Shown here: positions 1-8,734 of the stretch, one piece after another
Layout: each line of letters begins with the position of its first letter
Position numbering within the stretch: position 1 is the stretch's first letter
DNA from: Pseudomonadota bacterium
GTDB lineage: Bacteria; Pseudomonadota; Gammaproteobacteria; Steroidobacterales; GCA-2729495
Direction of reading: 5' to 3'
DNA length: 62,352 bases
Assembly (NCBI GenBank): GCA_963204745.1
Contig: CAUJHF010000059.1
Location: 1-62,352, forward strand
Position numbers and translations under genes: made by a program
The notes under the pieces: model-generated
What the model saw: the letters and a program-made list of their open reading frames with translations, nothing else
Told to the model about the DNA's origin: nothing
The model's database searches: none

Positions 1-92
1 GGCTGAAGCCGCTCCTACACCGCGATCCACACCCTCGTAGGAGCGGCTTCAGCCGCGATTCCCCGCGATTCCCCGCACCCCTGCGATTCCCT
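1..92. repeat. REP-like inverted repeat plus short tandem repeats
   Basis: Bases 1-18 and 37-54 are a perfect 18-nt inverted repeat (right arm GTAGGAGCGGCTTCAGCC) around an 18-nt loop. Two adjacent copies of GCGATTCCCC (55-64, 65-74) and a near copy at 83-92 follow and run up to the stop codon of the next gene. The GTAGGAGCG core is shared with the element at 27659-27729, so this is a dispersed family. Similar palindromes are common between genes in Xanthomonadales and Pseudomonas. The element may extend beyond the left window edge. Confidence 0.8.
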
Positions 93-1111
93 CAACCGCG
101 ACCCGAAAACTTCGGCACCACATGCTTGCCGATCAGTTGGATCGCCTCGGCCGGATTGTCGTGCAGCCTGAAGCAGATCTCGTTGACGCCGGCAGCGCCG
201 AAGGCATCCAGCTCCGGCAGCTTCGCTTCCAGTTCGTCAACCGTTCCGGTCAAGGTGAGGTTATCGATCAAACGGTTGACCAGTTCCTCCGGCACCCCGT
301 CGACGACACCGCTGCGACCGAGGTAAGCCTTGTAGAAGGCGCCCTTGTTCTGCGTGATGAAATCACTTTCGTCCACGCTCAGGAATGACTCGGTATACCA
401 CGGGTCAAGCCAGCCCCTGAGCAGCAGTTCACGGCGAGCCTCCCTCATCGCGGTCTCGCGATCGGGCTTGATGTGCCAGGCCCAGATATTGCTGATCCGG
501 TAGCCCTCGACCGGCCGCTTCGCCGCCTGCAGCACTTCGCGCACGGTATTGGTCGTCTTCTGTACCAGACCACGCGGCATGTCGCTGTACATCACGCCGC
601 TGCCGGCCGCGACTGTTGCGCGCAGCATCTGCTCGCGGTTGGCGCCCGCATAGACCAGCGGCGCAGGGTCGGTCGCGTACTTCGGCTGGAAACCGTAAGC
701 CTTGAACACCTTGCCGTGATAGGACAATGGCTTGTCGGCCGAAGACCGCGCAACGATCTCGATCGACTCGCGCACGGTAGTGACGCGCTTGTCGGTCTTC
801 ATGCCCAGCCGCAGCAGCCATTCACCGCCGCCACCGATCACGAGCCCGGCGCGGCCCTTCGCGTATTCGTTCAGCGTGAACAGGGCATTGGCCATCTTGA
901 CCGGGTGCATTTCGTAGGCACTGACGATACAGACGCCGAGCCGGACCTTGCTGGTCGCGAGTATCGCGGGCACCAGCGACAGAAAGGCATCGCGATTGGA
1001 CATGTAATTCTGCAGCCACATGGTCTGGATACCGGCCCGTTCACAGAGCTTCGCCAGTTCGACCAGCTGATCAGGCGTCTGGTCCGGTTCAAGCAGTACA
1101 TCGATTTTCAT
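92..1111 (-). CDS. LLM-class flavin-dependent oxidoreductase (copy 1)
   Basis: A 339-residue protein of the bacterial luciferase-like monooxygenase family (TIM-barrel fold), which uses reduced FMN or F420 to oxidise small organic substrates. It is closely similar along its whole length to the protein at 2035-3075: both begin M-(K/R)-(I/V)-DVLLEPDQT and share MTDMPRG-like, SNIWAWH and LCFRLHD-type segments. I chose the start at 1111 because it matches the paralogue's start; an ATG at 1150 would add 13 residues that overlap the palindrome at 1140-1163. The substrate cannot be read from the sequence. FMN is more likely than F420 in a gammaproteobacterium (inference). The gene faces away from a flavin-reductase remnant. 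Confidence 0.85.
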   Translation of the reverse strand: MKIDVLLEPDQTPDQLVELAKLCERAGIQTMWLQNYMSNRDAFLSLVPAILATSKVRLGVCIVSAYEMHPVKMANALFTLNEYAKGRAGLVIGGGGEWLLRLGMKTDKRVTTVRESIEIVARSSADKPLSYHGKVFKAYGFQPKYATDPAPLVYAGANREQMLRATVAAGSGVMYSDMPRGLVQKTTNTVREVLQAAKRPVEGYRISNIWAWHIKPDRETAMREARRELLLRGWLDPWYTESFLSVDESDFITQNKGAFYKAYLGRSGVVDGVPEELVNRLIDNLTLTGTVDELEAKLPELDAFGAAGVNEICFRLHDNPAEAIQLIGKHVVPKFSGRG

Positions 1112-1139
1112 GATCGGCTCCGGTATCTGCGCTGGAAAC

Positions 1140-1163
1140 ACATGTATCATATATCATACATGT
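1140..1163. promoter_or_regulatory. 24-bp near-perfect palindrome, candidate operator
   Basis: Arms ACATGTAT (1140-1147) and ATACATGT (1156-1163) are perfect inverted copies around an ATATAT centre; only the two flanking C residues break symmetry. It lies 28 bp upstream of the monooxygenase start at 1111. The AT-rich two-arm layout is typical of sites for dimeric HTH repressors (TetR, PadR, GntR or MarR). No regulator gene is adjacent, so the binding protein is unknown. Confidence 0.5.
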
Positions 1164-1225
1164 CGTTGCGAAAGCGTACAACGCAACGCAGACTGCGCCA
1201 GCAATGCACGCAAGCGCAGCAGGTG

Positions 1226-1465
1226 TGTCCGAATTACAGCGGCATGAACCGCGTGCAACAGCTGATGGAAGCCGCCGATGTCGTGATCTTCGCCACGCCG
1301 GTGCATTCGTTTCATGTCTCGGCGAGCATCAAGCGTTTTGTCGATCACTTTGCCTGGCAGCTCCACCGGCCACGGCATGTCGGCCAGTACGCGGTAATCC
1401 TCTCGACTGCCATGGGAGCCGGACACAAGCCGGCCACGGGACTGGTGCGCCCCGTACTGCGCTGA
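1226..1465 (+). pseudogene. NAD(P)H-dependent FMN reductase / flavodoxin-fold remnant
   Basis: In this frame the residues from CPNYSGMNRVQQLMEAAD through VVIFATPVHSFHVSASIKRF to YAVILSTAMGAG match the middle of the NADPH-dependent FMN reductase/flavodoxin family, where a Cys precedes an acidic helix and the segment GSPVY-x-x-x-VSA-x-LK-x-x-ID-R binds FMN. There is no plausible N-terminal half (the frame runs back into the palindrome region) and the frame stops after about 79 codons, so both ends of the fold are missing. I read it as a decayed or recombined gene. Its neighbours are flavin-dependent monooxygenases, which often need such a reductase. Confidence 0.6.
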
Positions 1466-1471
1466 AAAGAC

Positions 1472-1981
1472 TCAGCAGTGCGGCGCCTCGATCGCGTACA
1501 CGAGCATGCTGCTGCCATCCGGCTCGGTTTCTTCACCGGCGCAATGCATGCCGGCCCGCTCGACCGCGCGACAGGAAGCGATGTTGCCGGGTGCCACCGT
1601 GGCCACTATGCGTGGCAGACAGCACTTCGCAAACCCGTATTCGAGCAGGGCCGGAATCAGCTCACCAGCCAGCCCCTGCCGCCACCAGCGTGGCTGAAAT
1701 GCGTAGATGATTTCCGGATCAGCGCGGCGCGCAGCAGACACGATTCCGGCGTAGCCGGCCATCTGCTCCTCGCCCTTGACGAACACTGCCCAGGCGCCAT
1801 AACCCTTGCCGGCGTAATCGCGCAGCGACACAGCTATCCACTCTTCGCAGCGCGCGAGATCCAGCGTGGTGCCATCGCCAACCTGACGCATCGTGCGCCG
1901 GTTCCCGCAGATCCCCTGCAGCGCCGGCGCATCGGCCAGGCTGAACTCGCGAACCATCAGACGCGATGTCTGCAGGATCAC
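1472..1981 (-). CDS. GNAT family N-acetyltransferase (RimJ/RimL type)
   Basis: A 169-residue acetyltransferase whose N-terminus (TSRLMVREFSLADAPAL) and middle (EIIYAFQPRWWRQGLAGELI) match the RimJ/RimL-like branch of the GNAT superfamily; these transfer acetyl from acetyl-CoA to amines. An ATG at 1987 lies directly against GGAGG (1988-1992) with no spacer, whereas the in-frame GTG at 1981 is six bases from it, so I prefer the GTG. The gene sits between the flavin-reductase remnant and the second monooxygenase, in the same orientation as both monooxygenases. The substrate is unknown. Confidence 0.85.
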   Translation of the reverse strand: MILQTSRLMVREFSLADAPALQGICGNRRTMRQVGDGTTLDLARCEEWIAVSLRDYAGKGYGAWAVFVKGEEQMAGYAGIVSAARRADPEIIYAFQPRWWRQGLAGELIPALLEYGFAKCCLPRIVATVAPGNIASCRAVERAGMHCAGEETEPDGSSMLVYAIEAPHC

Positions 1982-2034
1982 GGACATCCTCCGGTCCCCC
2001 GCAGCACACCAGCAAGCCGCAAGGCCGGCGCCAC

Positions 2035-3075
2035 TCAGTCTGGCGGCAAGTGTGGAATCACGTGTTTGGCAATCAGACGAATCGCATCGGCCGGATCGTC
2101 ATGCAACCGGAAGCAGAGTTCATGGACTCCGGCGGCATGGAATGCCAGCAATTCAGGCATGCGACTCTCCAGTTCATCCGGCGTTCCGGTGATGGTGAAG
2201 TTGTCCAGCAAGGTGTCAACCAGCTGCTCCGGCACTCCCTCGATTACACCATCACGGTTCCGGTATGCCTTGAAGAAGGCGTTCTTGTTTTTCTCCACAA
2301 ATTCGCAGTCTTCAGGCGACAGAAAGGATTCGAGATACCAGCGTTCCAGCAGGCCGCGCAACAGCAGTTCGCGTCGCGCTTCCCTCAGTGCCACCTGCCG
2401 ATCGGCCTTGACATGCCAGGCCCAGATATTGCTGACCCGGTAGCCTTCCGCCGAGCGGCCCTTGTCGGCAAGCGCCGCATAGGTCTGACGGACTGTCTCC
2501 GCAACCCGACCGCGCGGCATGTCGCTGTACATCACACCATCCGCCGCCGGCGCCGTCGCGCGCAACATCTGCGCCTGGTTGGCGCCGGCATAGATCAGCG
2601 GCGGCATGCCCGGCGCATTCGCATTGCTGCCCGGCGCGCCGAATTTCGGCCGATAACCCCAGACCTTCCAGATCTCGCCCGGATAGCTGAGGCTTTTGCC
2701 GCTGCACCCGGTGCGCACCAGCTCGATCGCTTCACGTACCGCGCGCACCCGCCGCGGCGTTTCGAAGCCGAGCCGCGCCGGCCACTCACCGCCGCCGCCG
2801 ATGACCAGTCGCGCCCGCCCGGCGCTGAGTTCATGCAGGGTCAGCACCGCATTGGCCATCTTGACCGGATGCATTTCCCAGGGGCTGATGACGCACACAC
2901 CGAGACCGACGCGGCTGGTGGCCAGCGCAGCCGGTACCAGGGACATGAAGGGATCGCGGCAGGACACGTAGTTTTGCAACCACATGGTCTGGATGCCGGA
3001 ACGTTCGCAGAGCTGTGCAAGCTCCGTCAACTGTGCTGCGGTCTGGTCCGGTTCAAGTAGTACATCTACACGCAT
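2035..3075 (-). CDS. LLM-class flavin-dependent oxidoreductase (copy 2)
   Basis: A 346-residue luciferase-like monooxygenase, paralogous to the protein at 92-1111. Shared blocks include the N-terminal DVLLEPDQT, MWLQNY, the VIGGGGEW turn, LVYAGAN/LIYAGAN, GVMYSDMPRG, RISNIWAWH/RVSNIWAWH and the C-terminal RLHD. It differs mainly by a short insertion around residue 150. The tandem arrangement suggests duplication followed by divergence, with the acetyltransferase and reductase remnant trapped between. Its promoter must lie in the 127-bp space shared with the porin gene on the other strand. Confidence 0.85.
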   Translation of the reverse strand: MRVDVLLEPDQTAAQLTELAQLCERSGIQTMWLQNYVSCRDPFMSLVPAALATSRVGLGVCVISPWEMHPVKMANAVLTLHELSAGRARLVIGGGGEWPARLGFETPRRVRAVREAIELVRTGCSGKSLSYPGEIWKVWGYRPKFGAPGSNANAPGMPPLIYAGANQAQMLRATAPAADGVMYSDMPRGRVAETVRQTYAALADKGRSAEGYRVSNIWAWHVKADRQVALREARRELLLRGLLERWYLESFLSPEDCEFVEKNKNAFFKAYRNRDGVIEGVPEQLVDTLLDNFTITGTPDELESRMPELLAFHAAGVHELCFRLHDDPADAIRLIAKHVIPHLPPD

Positions 3076-3145
3076 GGGTCACTCCGGTGGCGTACAAGAA
3101 ATAGATATGTCTGGACAGGATGGTACATTGTGCCGGCCCGTCGCC

Positions 3146-3175
3146 GCCCTGAACTGATCTGGATCAGTTCAGGGC
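3146..3175. promoter_or_regulatory. Perfect 14-bp-arm palindrome upstream of porin gene
   Basis: Arms GCCCTGAACTGATC (3146-3159) and GATCAGTTCAGGGC (3162-3175) are exact inverted copies with a 2-base centre. The right arm ends 27 bases before the porin ATG at 3203. It could be an operator, a 5' UTR hairpin, or a terminator-like structure without a T tract. Nothing in the window shows what binds it. Confidence 0.5.
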
Positions 3176-3202
3176 CTTCAGCATCAGGGCCCGGCATTCG
3201 TC

Positions 3203-4423
3203 ATGTATCGCGTCACCGGAACCGGCCGCCCAGGCCGGGCAATCGTTGCCCTCACCTTGATCGCTACGCTGTCCTCAGCCATCGCTGAGGCCAACTGCGC
3301 TCATCCCGACTGTAACGGCATTCACTTCGCAGCGGCCTATACCGGCGACTTCGTTCGCAACATGACCGGCGGCGTGCAGTCCGGCAACAGCTATATCGAC
3401 AACGTCGATCTGCAGCTGTCCGCCGACCCTGGCAGCATCTTCGGTATTCCGGGCCTGTCGGGCCTCGTCTATGTCCTGCATAACGATGCTGCCGATTTCA
3501 GCGAGAAGTATGTCGGTGACGCACAGGTCGTCAGCAATATCGACGGTGGACCCGATGCCTGGCGCCTCTACGAGGCCTGGCTCGACTGGGCACCAGGTAC
3601 TGGCGCGATCTCGGCCCGACTGGGTCTCTACGACCTGAACACGGAGTTCGACGCCATCGACACCGCTGGCCTGTTTCTGAACGGTGCGCACGGCATGGGT
3701 ACCGATTTTGGCCAGACGGGCGAGAACGGCCCGTCGATCTTTCCGGTCACGTCGCTGGCCTTGCGGCTGCGCGTCGGGAGCGGGGATGGTGCTTATGGCC
3801 AGATCGCCATCCTCGACGGCATACCCGGGGACCCGGACGACCGGTCGAGCAACGAAATCGACCTCTCCAGTGATGACGGTGCACTGCTCGTGATCGAAGC
3901 TGGCTGGAGCAGCGGCGACTGGCGCAAGCTGGCGATCGGCGCGTGGCAGTACACGGCCACCTTCGACACCCTGGTGGGCACTGATGACGCGGATATGCCC
4001 CTGCGCCGGAACGGTAACGCGGGTATCTACGGCATTGCCGACCGAACCCTGTGGCGCGGTGATGCGGCCACCGTCGCGGGATTCCTGCGTCTGGGTCACG
4101 CGGCCGGGCGTTTCAACCAGTTTGATACCTATCTCGGTACCGGTGCGACGCTGACGGGGTTCTGGCCGGCGCGCGCCGATGATGAAATCGGCCTGGCCAT
4201 TGCCGCCACCATGACCAGTGACGACTACCGCAAAGCACAGCGCCTCGCCGCCGCCGACACGAACCGCCATGAGACGAATATCGAACTCACCTGGCGCGCA
4301 CCGGTTACCGACTGGCTGACACTGCAACCTGGCATCCAGTACATCGTCAACCCGGGCGCTGACACCCGACTCGACAATGCAGTCGTCGCCATGCTGCGCT
4401 TCGAACTGAGCTGGTCCCTGTAA
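3203..4423 (+). CDS. OprB-family carbohydrate-selective porin
   Basis: A 406-residue outer membrane protein. Residues 1 to about 30 form a signal peptide (hydrophobic core IVALTLIATLSSAIAEA). The mature part has the hallmarks of the OprB family: an N-terminal AAYTGDFVRN strand, a LVYVLHNDAA-type strand, RLYEAWLDW, RLGLYDLNTEFDAIDTAGLFLN and a C-terminal strand ending in ELSWSL. OprB porins let sugars and other small hydrophilic solutes cross the outer membrane. The solute cannot be predicted. A perfect palindrome at 3146-3175 lies just upstream and may control it. Confidence 0.85.
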   Translation: MYRVTGTGRPGRAIVALTLIATLSSAIAEANCAHPDCNGIHFAAAYTGDFVRNMTGGVQSGNSYIDNVDLQLSADPGSIFGIPGLSGLVYVLHNDAADFSEKYVGDAQVVSNIDGGPDAWRLYEAWLDWAPGTGAISARLGLYDLNTEFDAIDTAGLFLNGAHGMGTDFGQTGENGPSIFPVTSLALRLRVGSGDGAYGQIAILDGIPGDPDDRSSNEIDLSSDDGALLVIEAGWSSGDWRKLAIGAWQYTATFDTLVGTDDADMPLRRNGNAGIYGIADRTLWRGDAATVAGFLRLGHAAGRFNQFDTYLGTGATLTGFWPARADDEIGLAIAATMTSDDYRKAQRLAAADTNRHETNIELTWRAPVTDWLTLQPGIQYIVNPGADTRLDNAVVAMLRFELSWSL

Positions 4424-4446
4424 ATCGGGGTCAGGCCGCGAATCCG

Positions 4447-5667
4447 CTATTCGTGGCGCAGGGCCTGGATGGGATCCATGCGCGCGGCGCGGATGGCCGG
4501 CCAGCTGGCAAAGACGAAGTTGAGCACGACAGCCATGCCAAGCGCGAGCAGGGCATTGTCCAGATCGAAGACGAAGGGCAGTTTCGCCTGACTGGCAGCG
4601 AGTCGCGAAGCCAGCCACCCGGCACCGAGACCGGTGCCGGCCCCGATCATCGCCAGCGTGCTGGCCTCGAAAGCAAACTGGAAGAACACATCCCGTCGCC
4701 TGGCACCGAGTGCGCGCCGTGTGCCGATCTCGCGGGTCCGGTCGCGCACGGCGATCCAGGCAATGGCGAGCACGCCGAGCCCCGACACCACCAGTCCGCT
4801 GAAGCCGATCCAGCGAACCAGAAAACCCAGCCGGCTGGCGGCTGCCAGCTGCGTCTCGATCAGCTCCTGCTGGCTGCCCACGGTGAAATCGTCGGGCCGG
4901 AATGCCGAAATCCGGTGACGGACCCGCAGCAGCGCAGTCACATCAGCCGCAACACGCACCATGTCCTGCGAATCTTCCACATCGAGCAGAATCGACCGGT
5001 AGTGATCCAGATTGAGCAGCCGGCGCATGGCTGTGGTCAGCGGCACATACACCTGCTGGTCTTCGTTGATGACATCGAGCCCCTGGCCGCGCTGTGCGAG
5101 CACGCCAGCCACTTCAAAGGGCACACGATTGATGAACAGCCGTTCGCCAAGCGGATCCTGGTCACCGTACAGATCCCGGGCCACCTGCCAGCCAAGCAAC
5201 ACCACCCGGGCCGAGCGACGCACATCCTCGGCCTCGAAAAAATCACCGCTCGCTAGCACCCATGACTTGATGGCAAAAAAATCGGGCTCTACGCCCAGCA
5301 CCGGCGCAACTTTCGACAGGTAGCCGGCCTTGAGGCGCAGCCCCGAGCTGACCATCGCCGAAGAGCGTGCGATGCCATCCACATCGCGACGCAGGGCCAG
5401 ATAGTCGGCTTCGGTGAGCGTCGTCACGATGGTGCCGGTGCGGGCACGCCCACCCACGCTCCTGCTCTGTTCGGCATTGATCACCAGCAGCCTGGTACCA
5501 AGCTGCTGTATGCGACTGAGCACCTGCTGCCTGCCGCCCGAGGCATAGTTGACCGAGGTAACGGCACCCGCCACGCCGAGCGCTGCACAGCAGATCACCA
5601 GCATGGAGCGCAACCGGTAGCGCCAGATCTGGCGAAGTCCGCCGCGCATCAGGTGGCGCCAGGTCAT
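4447..5667 (-). CDS. ABC transporter permease, MacB/FtsX family (second permease)
   Basis: A 406-residue permease with the MacB layout: an N-terminal membrane helix (SMLVICCAALGVAGAVTSV), a periplasmic domain of about 220 residues, then three C-terminal helices including the GTRRALGARRRDVFFQF coupling segment that contacts the ATPase. The longer upstream frame would overlap the preceding permease, so I start at MTWRHLM, 19 bases after that gene's stop. It is the last gene of the PadR-led operon. Having two different permeases suggests a heterodimeric exporter, unlike MacB, which is a homodimer with ATPase and permease fused. Confidence 0.85.
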   Translation of the reverse strand: MTWRHLMRGGLRQIWRYRLRSMLVICCAALGVAGAVTSVNYASGGRQQVLSRIQQLGTRLLVINAEQSRSVGGRARTGTIVTTLTEADYLALRRDVDGIARSSAMVSSGLRLKAGYLSKVAPVLGVEPDFFAIKSWVLASGDFFEAEDVRRSARVVLLGWQVARDLYGDQDPLGERLFINRVPFEVAGVLAQRGQGLDVINEDQQVYVPLTTAMRRLLNLDHYRSILLDVEDSQDMVRVAADVTALLRVRHRISAFRPDDFTVGSQQELIETQLAAASRLGFLVRWIGFSGLVVSGLGVLAIAWIAVRDRTREIGTRRALGARRRDVFFQFAFEASTLAMIGAGTGLGAGWLASRLAASQAKLPFVFDLDNALLALGMAVVLNFVFASWPAIRAARMDPIQALRHE

Positions 5668-5686
5668 CCGCACTGCAAGGATACCC

Positions 5687-6910
5687 TCAGGAGCGCAACG
5701 CCTCGATCGGATCGATATTTGCAGCCCGCCAGGCCGGCTGCAAACCAAACACCAGACCGATGCCCGCCGACAACAGTACGGAGCCACCCACCGCACTCCA
5801 CATGATTGCCGGCGACAGCTCGCTGAGCATGGTGATGAGCAGCGTAATGGCTACTCCGATCAGCACCCCGACGATGCCGCCGATCAGGGCAACCACTGCC
5901 GCTTCGATCAGGAACTGCACCATGATGTCGCGCCGGCTTGCCCCGACCGCGCGCCGGATGCCGATTTCCCGGCGTCGTTCCGACACCGCGATGAGCATGA
6001 GACTCATGATGACCGTGCCGCCGATCAGCGTGGCAATCACCGCTACACCGACCAGCACTTTTGTAAGCGTGGAGCCGACTTCGGTGACTTGCGTCATCTG
6101 GGCCTCCGGACTGCTGACGCGGAAATCGTCTTCAACTGGCGGAATGATGCCGTGCCGTTCGCGCAGCAGTGCGCTGATATCGGCAATCGCACTTGCCGAC
6201 TGTGCCGGATCCCTGAGCTGGGCGATCACCGCCGTCAGGTAGTCGCGATTGAACAGTCGCCTGGATGCCGTGGTCACCGGAATAACGACGGTGTTGTCCA
6301 TGCTCGCGCCACCGGGCCCCACGCCGCGCGACGCCAGTATCCCCTGGACCTGAAACGGAACGTCGGCGATGCGCAACGTCTGACCGAGCGGATTTTCGCC
6401 CGGAAACAGGTTGGTCACCACATCCTGGCCAATCACCGCAACGCGCGCCAGGGAGGCCACATCATCCGGCGTGATGCCCCTGCCGGCTGCAATTTCCTCG
6501 CCACGTACCTCGGTCCAGTTGGACGCCACACCGATCACCGAGGGACTGGTGGCCTTGTCGCGATACTTCACATCGAGGTCGATGGCGAACTGCATTTCCG
6601 ACACCTGCCGCACCGCCGGGATCTCCGCGGCGATGGCAGCGGCGTCTGCAAACTTCAGTACCGGCTCAACCGTGGCCAGCGACGGCATGCCGCGGGTGCT
6701 GGCACCGCCCGGCTCGATGATCACCATATCGAAGGTGCCGAGCATGCGCTTGAAGCGGCGCATGGTTTCCTGCCTTGTCGCTTCGCCGACCGACGCGAGC
6801 GCCGTCAGCGAGGCGATACCGACCGTAACGCCCAGCATCATCAGGAAGCTGCGCAGCCGGTTGCGCGACAGGCTGAGCAGCGCGAGTTTTGTGGTTTTTG
6901 CCAGGTTCAT
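5687..6910 (-). CDS. ABC transporter permease, MacB/FtsX family (first permease)
   Basis: A 407-residue permease of the MacB family. It starts MNLAKTTKLALLSLSRNRLR, has a first helix (FLMMLGVTVGIASLTALAS), a large periplasmic domain, and a C-terminal bundle with the conserved RRREIGIRRAVGASRRDI coupling segment followed by hydrophobic helices. The start at 6910 is chosen because this segment is the conserved N-terminus and lies 10 bases after the ATPase stop; the longer frame would run into the ATPase gene. It pairs with the ATPase at 6921-7646 and the permease downstream to form the exporter. Confidence 0.88.
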   Translation of the reverse strand: MNLAKTTKLALLSLSRNRLRSFLMMLGVTVGIASLTALASVGEATRQETMRRFKRMLGTFDMVIIEPGGASTRGMPSLATVEPVLKFADAAAIAAEIPAVRQVSEMQFAIDLDVKYRDKATSPSVIGVASNWTEVRGEEIAAGRGITPDDVASLARVAVIGQDVVTNLFPGENPLGQTLRIADVPFQVQGILASRGVGPGGASMDNTVVIPVTTASRRLFNRDYLTAVIAQLRDPAQSASAIADISALLRERHGIIPPVEDDFRVSSPEAQMTQVTEVGSTLTKVLVGVAVIATLIGGTVIMSLMLIAVSERRREIGIRRAVGASRRDIMVQFLIEAAVVALIGGIVGVLIGVAITLLITMLSELSPAIMWSAVGGSVLLSAGIGLVFGLQPAWRAANIDPIEALRS

Positions 6911-6920
6911 CGCACCGACC

Positions 6921-7646
6921 TCACCCGCTGGCCGGCACGGCTGCCGTGCTATCAGGTGCATGGGCAGATGCCCCGGGCAGCGGACGGTCAGAGGCAATCA
7001 AGCCATCACGGATCAGCAACTCGCGCTGCGCATATGCGGCCACGCCGTCATCGTGCGTCACCAGCACGATCGTGCGCCCCTCGCGATGCAACTCGGCCAG
7101 CAGTCGCATGATCGACTCACCCGCCGCAGAATCGAGGTTGCCGGTGGGTTCGTCTGCCAGCAGCAGCGGCGCATCGTTCATCAGTGCACGCGCAATTGCC
7201 ACACGCTGCTGCTCGCCGCCCGACAGTTCGCTGACGAAATGCCCGGCACGCTCTGCCAGCCCTACCCGCCCGAGAATATCCAGCGCCCGGTCGCGGTCCA
7301 CGCGTCCGCCGACATAAAGCGCCGGAATCTCCACGTTCTCAACGGCGGTCGTGCGCGGCAGCAGGTTGAAAGACTGGAATACGAAGCCGATCTTGTGGCA
7401 ACGGATGTTCGAACGCTGCTCGTCGGTATAGCCGGACACATCCTCACCATCGAGGCGATAGGTGCCGGCGGTTGGCGTGTCCAGACAGCCGAGGATATTG
7501 AGCAGTGAGGACTTGCCGGAGCCGGACGCGCCGCGCACGGTGACGAACTCACCCCGGCCTATGCTGAAAGACACATCCCGCAACGCGGGTACCGGCGTAC
7601 CGTCTTCCCGCATATAGATCCTGGAGATACCGTGAATTTCAATCAT
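6921..7646 (-). CDS. ABC transporter ATP-binding protein, MacB/LolD type
   Basis: A 241-residue ATPase with Walker A GASGSGKSS, a Q-loop (VFQSFNLLP), the signature LSGGEQQRVAIARAL, Walker B LLLADEPTGNLD and the switch histidine in LVTHD. This is the LolD/MacB branch, which powers mechanotransmission exporters rather than classic importers. Its ATG overlaps the TGA of the adaptor gene by four bases, so the two are translationally coupled. The C-terminus carries a short Ala/Pro-rich tail after residue 225. Confidence 0.92.
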   Translation of the reverse strand: MIEIHGISRIYMREDGTPVPALRDVSFSIGRGEFVTVRGASGSGKSSLLNILGCLDTPTAGTYRLDGEDVSGYTDEQRSNIRCHKIGFVFQSFNLLPRTTAVENVEIPALYVGGRVDRDRALDILGRVGLAERAGHFVSELSGGEQQRVAIARALMNDAPLLLADEPTGNLDSAAGESIMRLLAELHREGRTIVLVTHDDGVAAYAQRELLIRDGLIASDRPLPGASAHAPDSTAAVPASG

Positions 7647-8734
7647 TGATTATCTTCCTGCCGGCTGGTTGCGTCCGCAGACGGCAGCCTCACCAGTATG
7701 CGATCGCCGGCCTGCACACCCTGGATGACTTCGGTAAAGGCCGCATCCCGCGTGCCGGCAATGACCGGCTGGCGCTGCAGTTCACCATCGCGATCGACGA
7801 ACACGAAGCGCTCCGACCGGTCACGCTGAATGACTTCGTTCGGCACCACCAGCGCCTCGCGCTCGGCAGTGCGGATCGATACGTTCGCTGTCATGTCCGG
7901 CTTCAGCAGCTGGGCAGGCGAATCGATGCGGATCATCACCTCGAAGTTCACGACACCGGAAATGATCGTGCCCTTGGGAGCAATCCGTACCACGTGGCCC
8001 TCAAACTCCTCGGCCGGATACGCTTCCACCGTAAAGCGCACCGGGTTATCGATCCTGACGTTGCCGATATCGGTTTCATCGACCATCGCGATGAGTTCCA
8101 GCGCACCGTCCTCGATGATGGTCGCAAAGGTCGGCGTCGTGAAAGACGCGGCCACGGTTTCACCTTCCTGGGTGGTCACCGCAGCGACCGTGCCGGTGAT
8201 CGGGGAACGGATCACTGCATAGCCCAGGTCGGTTTTTACAACAGCAGCATCCCGACGCGCTTTCTCGAGACGCGCCCGTGCTTCATCGAGGGCCAGTGCG
8301 CGATCCTCGACATCGTTGGCTGCAACAAGTTTTTGCTCATCGAGTCGCTGCATGCGGACAAGTTCGATTTCAGCCCGCCGCACTTCCTGCGCTGTAACAG
8401 CAACCTGTGCCTGCGCCTGGGCAAGCCGCGCTTCGAGTCCCTTCGAATCGATGGTGGCGATGATGTCGCCGCGCCTGACCTTCGACCCCACCTCGACGTT
8501 CAGCTTGTCGACGATCCCCGAAAGCTGCGCGCCGACACGGACCTCGCCACCGACCCGCAGACGCACGACGCCGGTAGCCAGCACGGTTGCGGCCACGCTG
8601 CGACGCTCGGGGCTGACAAAGCGGCGCTCGGTGGCAGACTCCGCATCAGCACTGGCCTGGCTCCATGCCCACCAGCCGCCCGCCGCTGCCACCAGGACAG
8701 CGCCTGTAACCGCAAACGCTGTCGCCGCTTTCAT
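7643..8734 (-). CDS. HlyD/MacA-family periplasmic adaptor
   Basis: A 363-residue membrane fusion protein. It begins with one membrane anchor (TAFAVTGAVLVAAAGGWWAW), then half of a biotinyl-lipoyl domain (GAQLSGIVDKLNVEVGSKVRRGD), a coiled-coil hairpin (roughly residues 95-175), the second lipoyl half (VIRSPITGTVAAVTTQEGETV) and beta-barrel domains. Such adaptors link an inner-membrane ABC exporter to a TolC-like outer membrane channel; no channel gene is nearby, so a remote one would be needed. The start at 8734 overlaps the previous gene's stop (ATGA), which rules out the longer frame. Confidence 0.9.
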   Translation of the reverse strand: MKAATAFAVTGAVLVAAAGGWWAWSQASADAESATERRFVSPERRSVAATVLATGVVRLRVGGEVRVGAQLSGIVDKLNVEVGSKVRRGDIIATIDSKGLEARLAQAQAQVAVTAQEVRRAEIELVRMQRLDEQKLVAANDVEDRALALDEARARLEKARRDAAVVKTDLGYAVIRSPITGTVAAVTTQEGETVAASFTTPTFATIIEDGALELIAMVDETDIGNVRIDNPVRFTVEAYPAEEFEGHVVRIAPKGTIISGVVNFEVMIRIDSPAQLLKPDMTANVSIRTAEREALVVPNEVIQRDRSERFVFVDRDGELQRQPVIAGTRDAAFTEVIQGVQAGDRILVRLPSADATSRQEDNQ

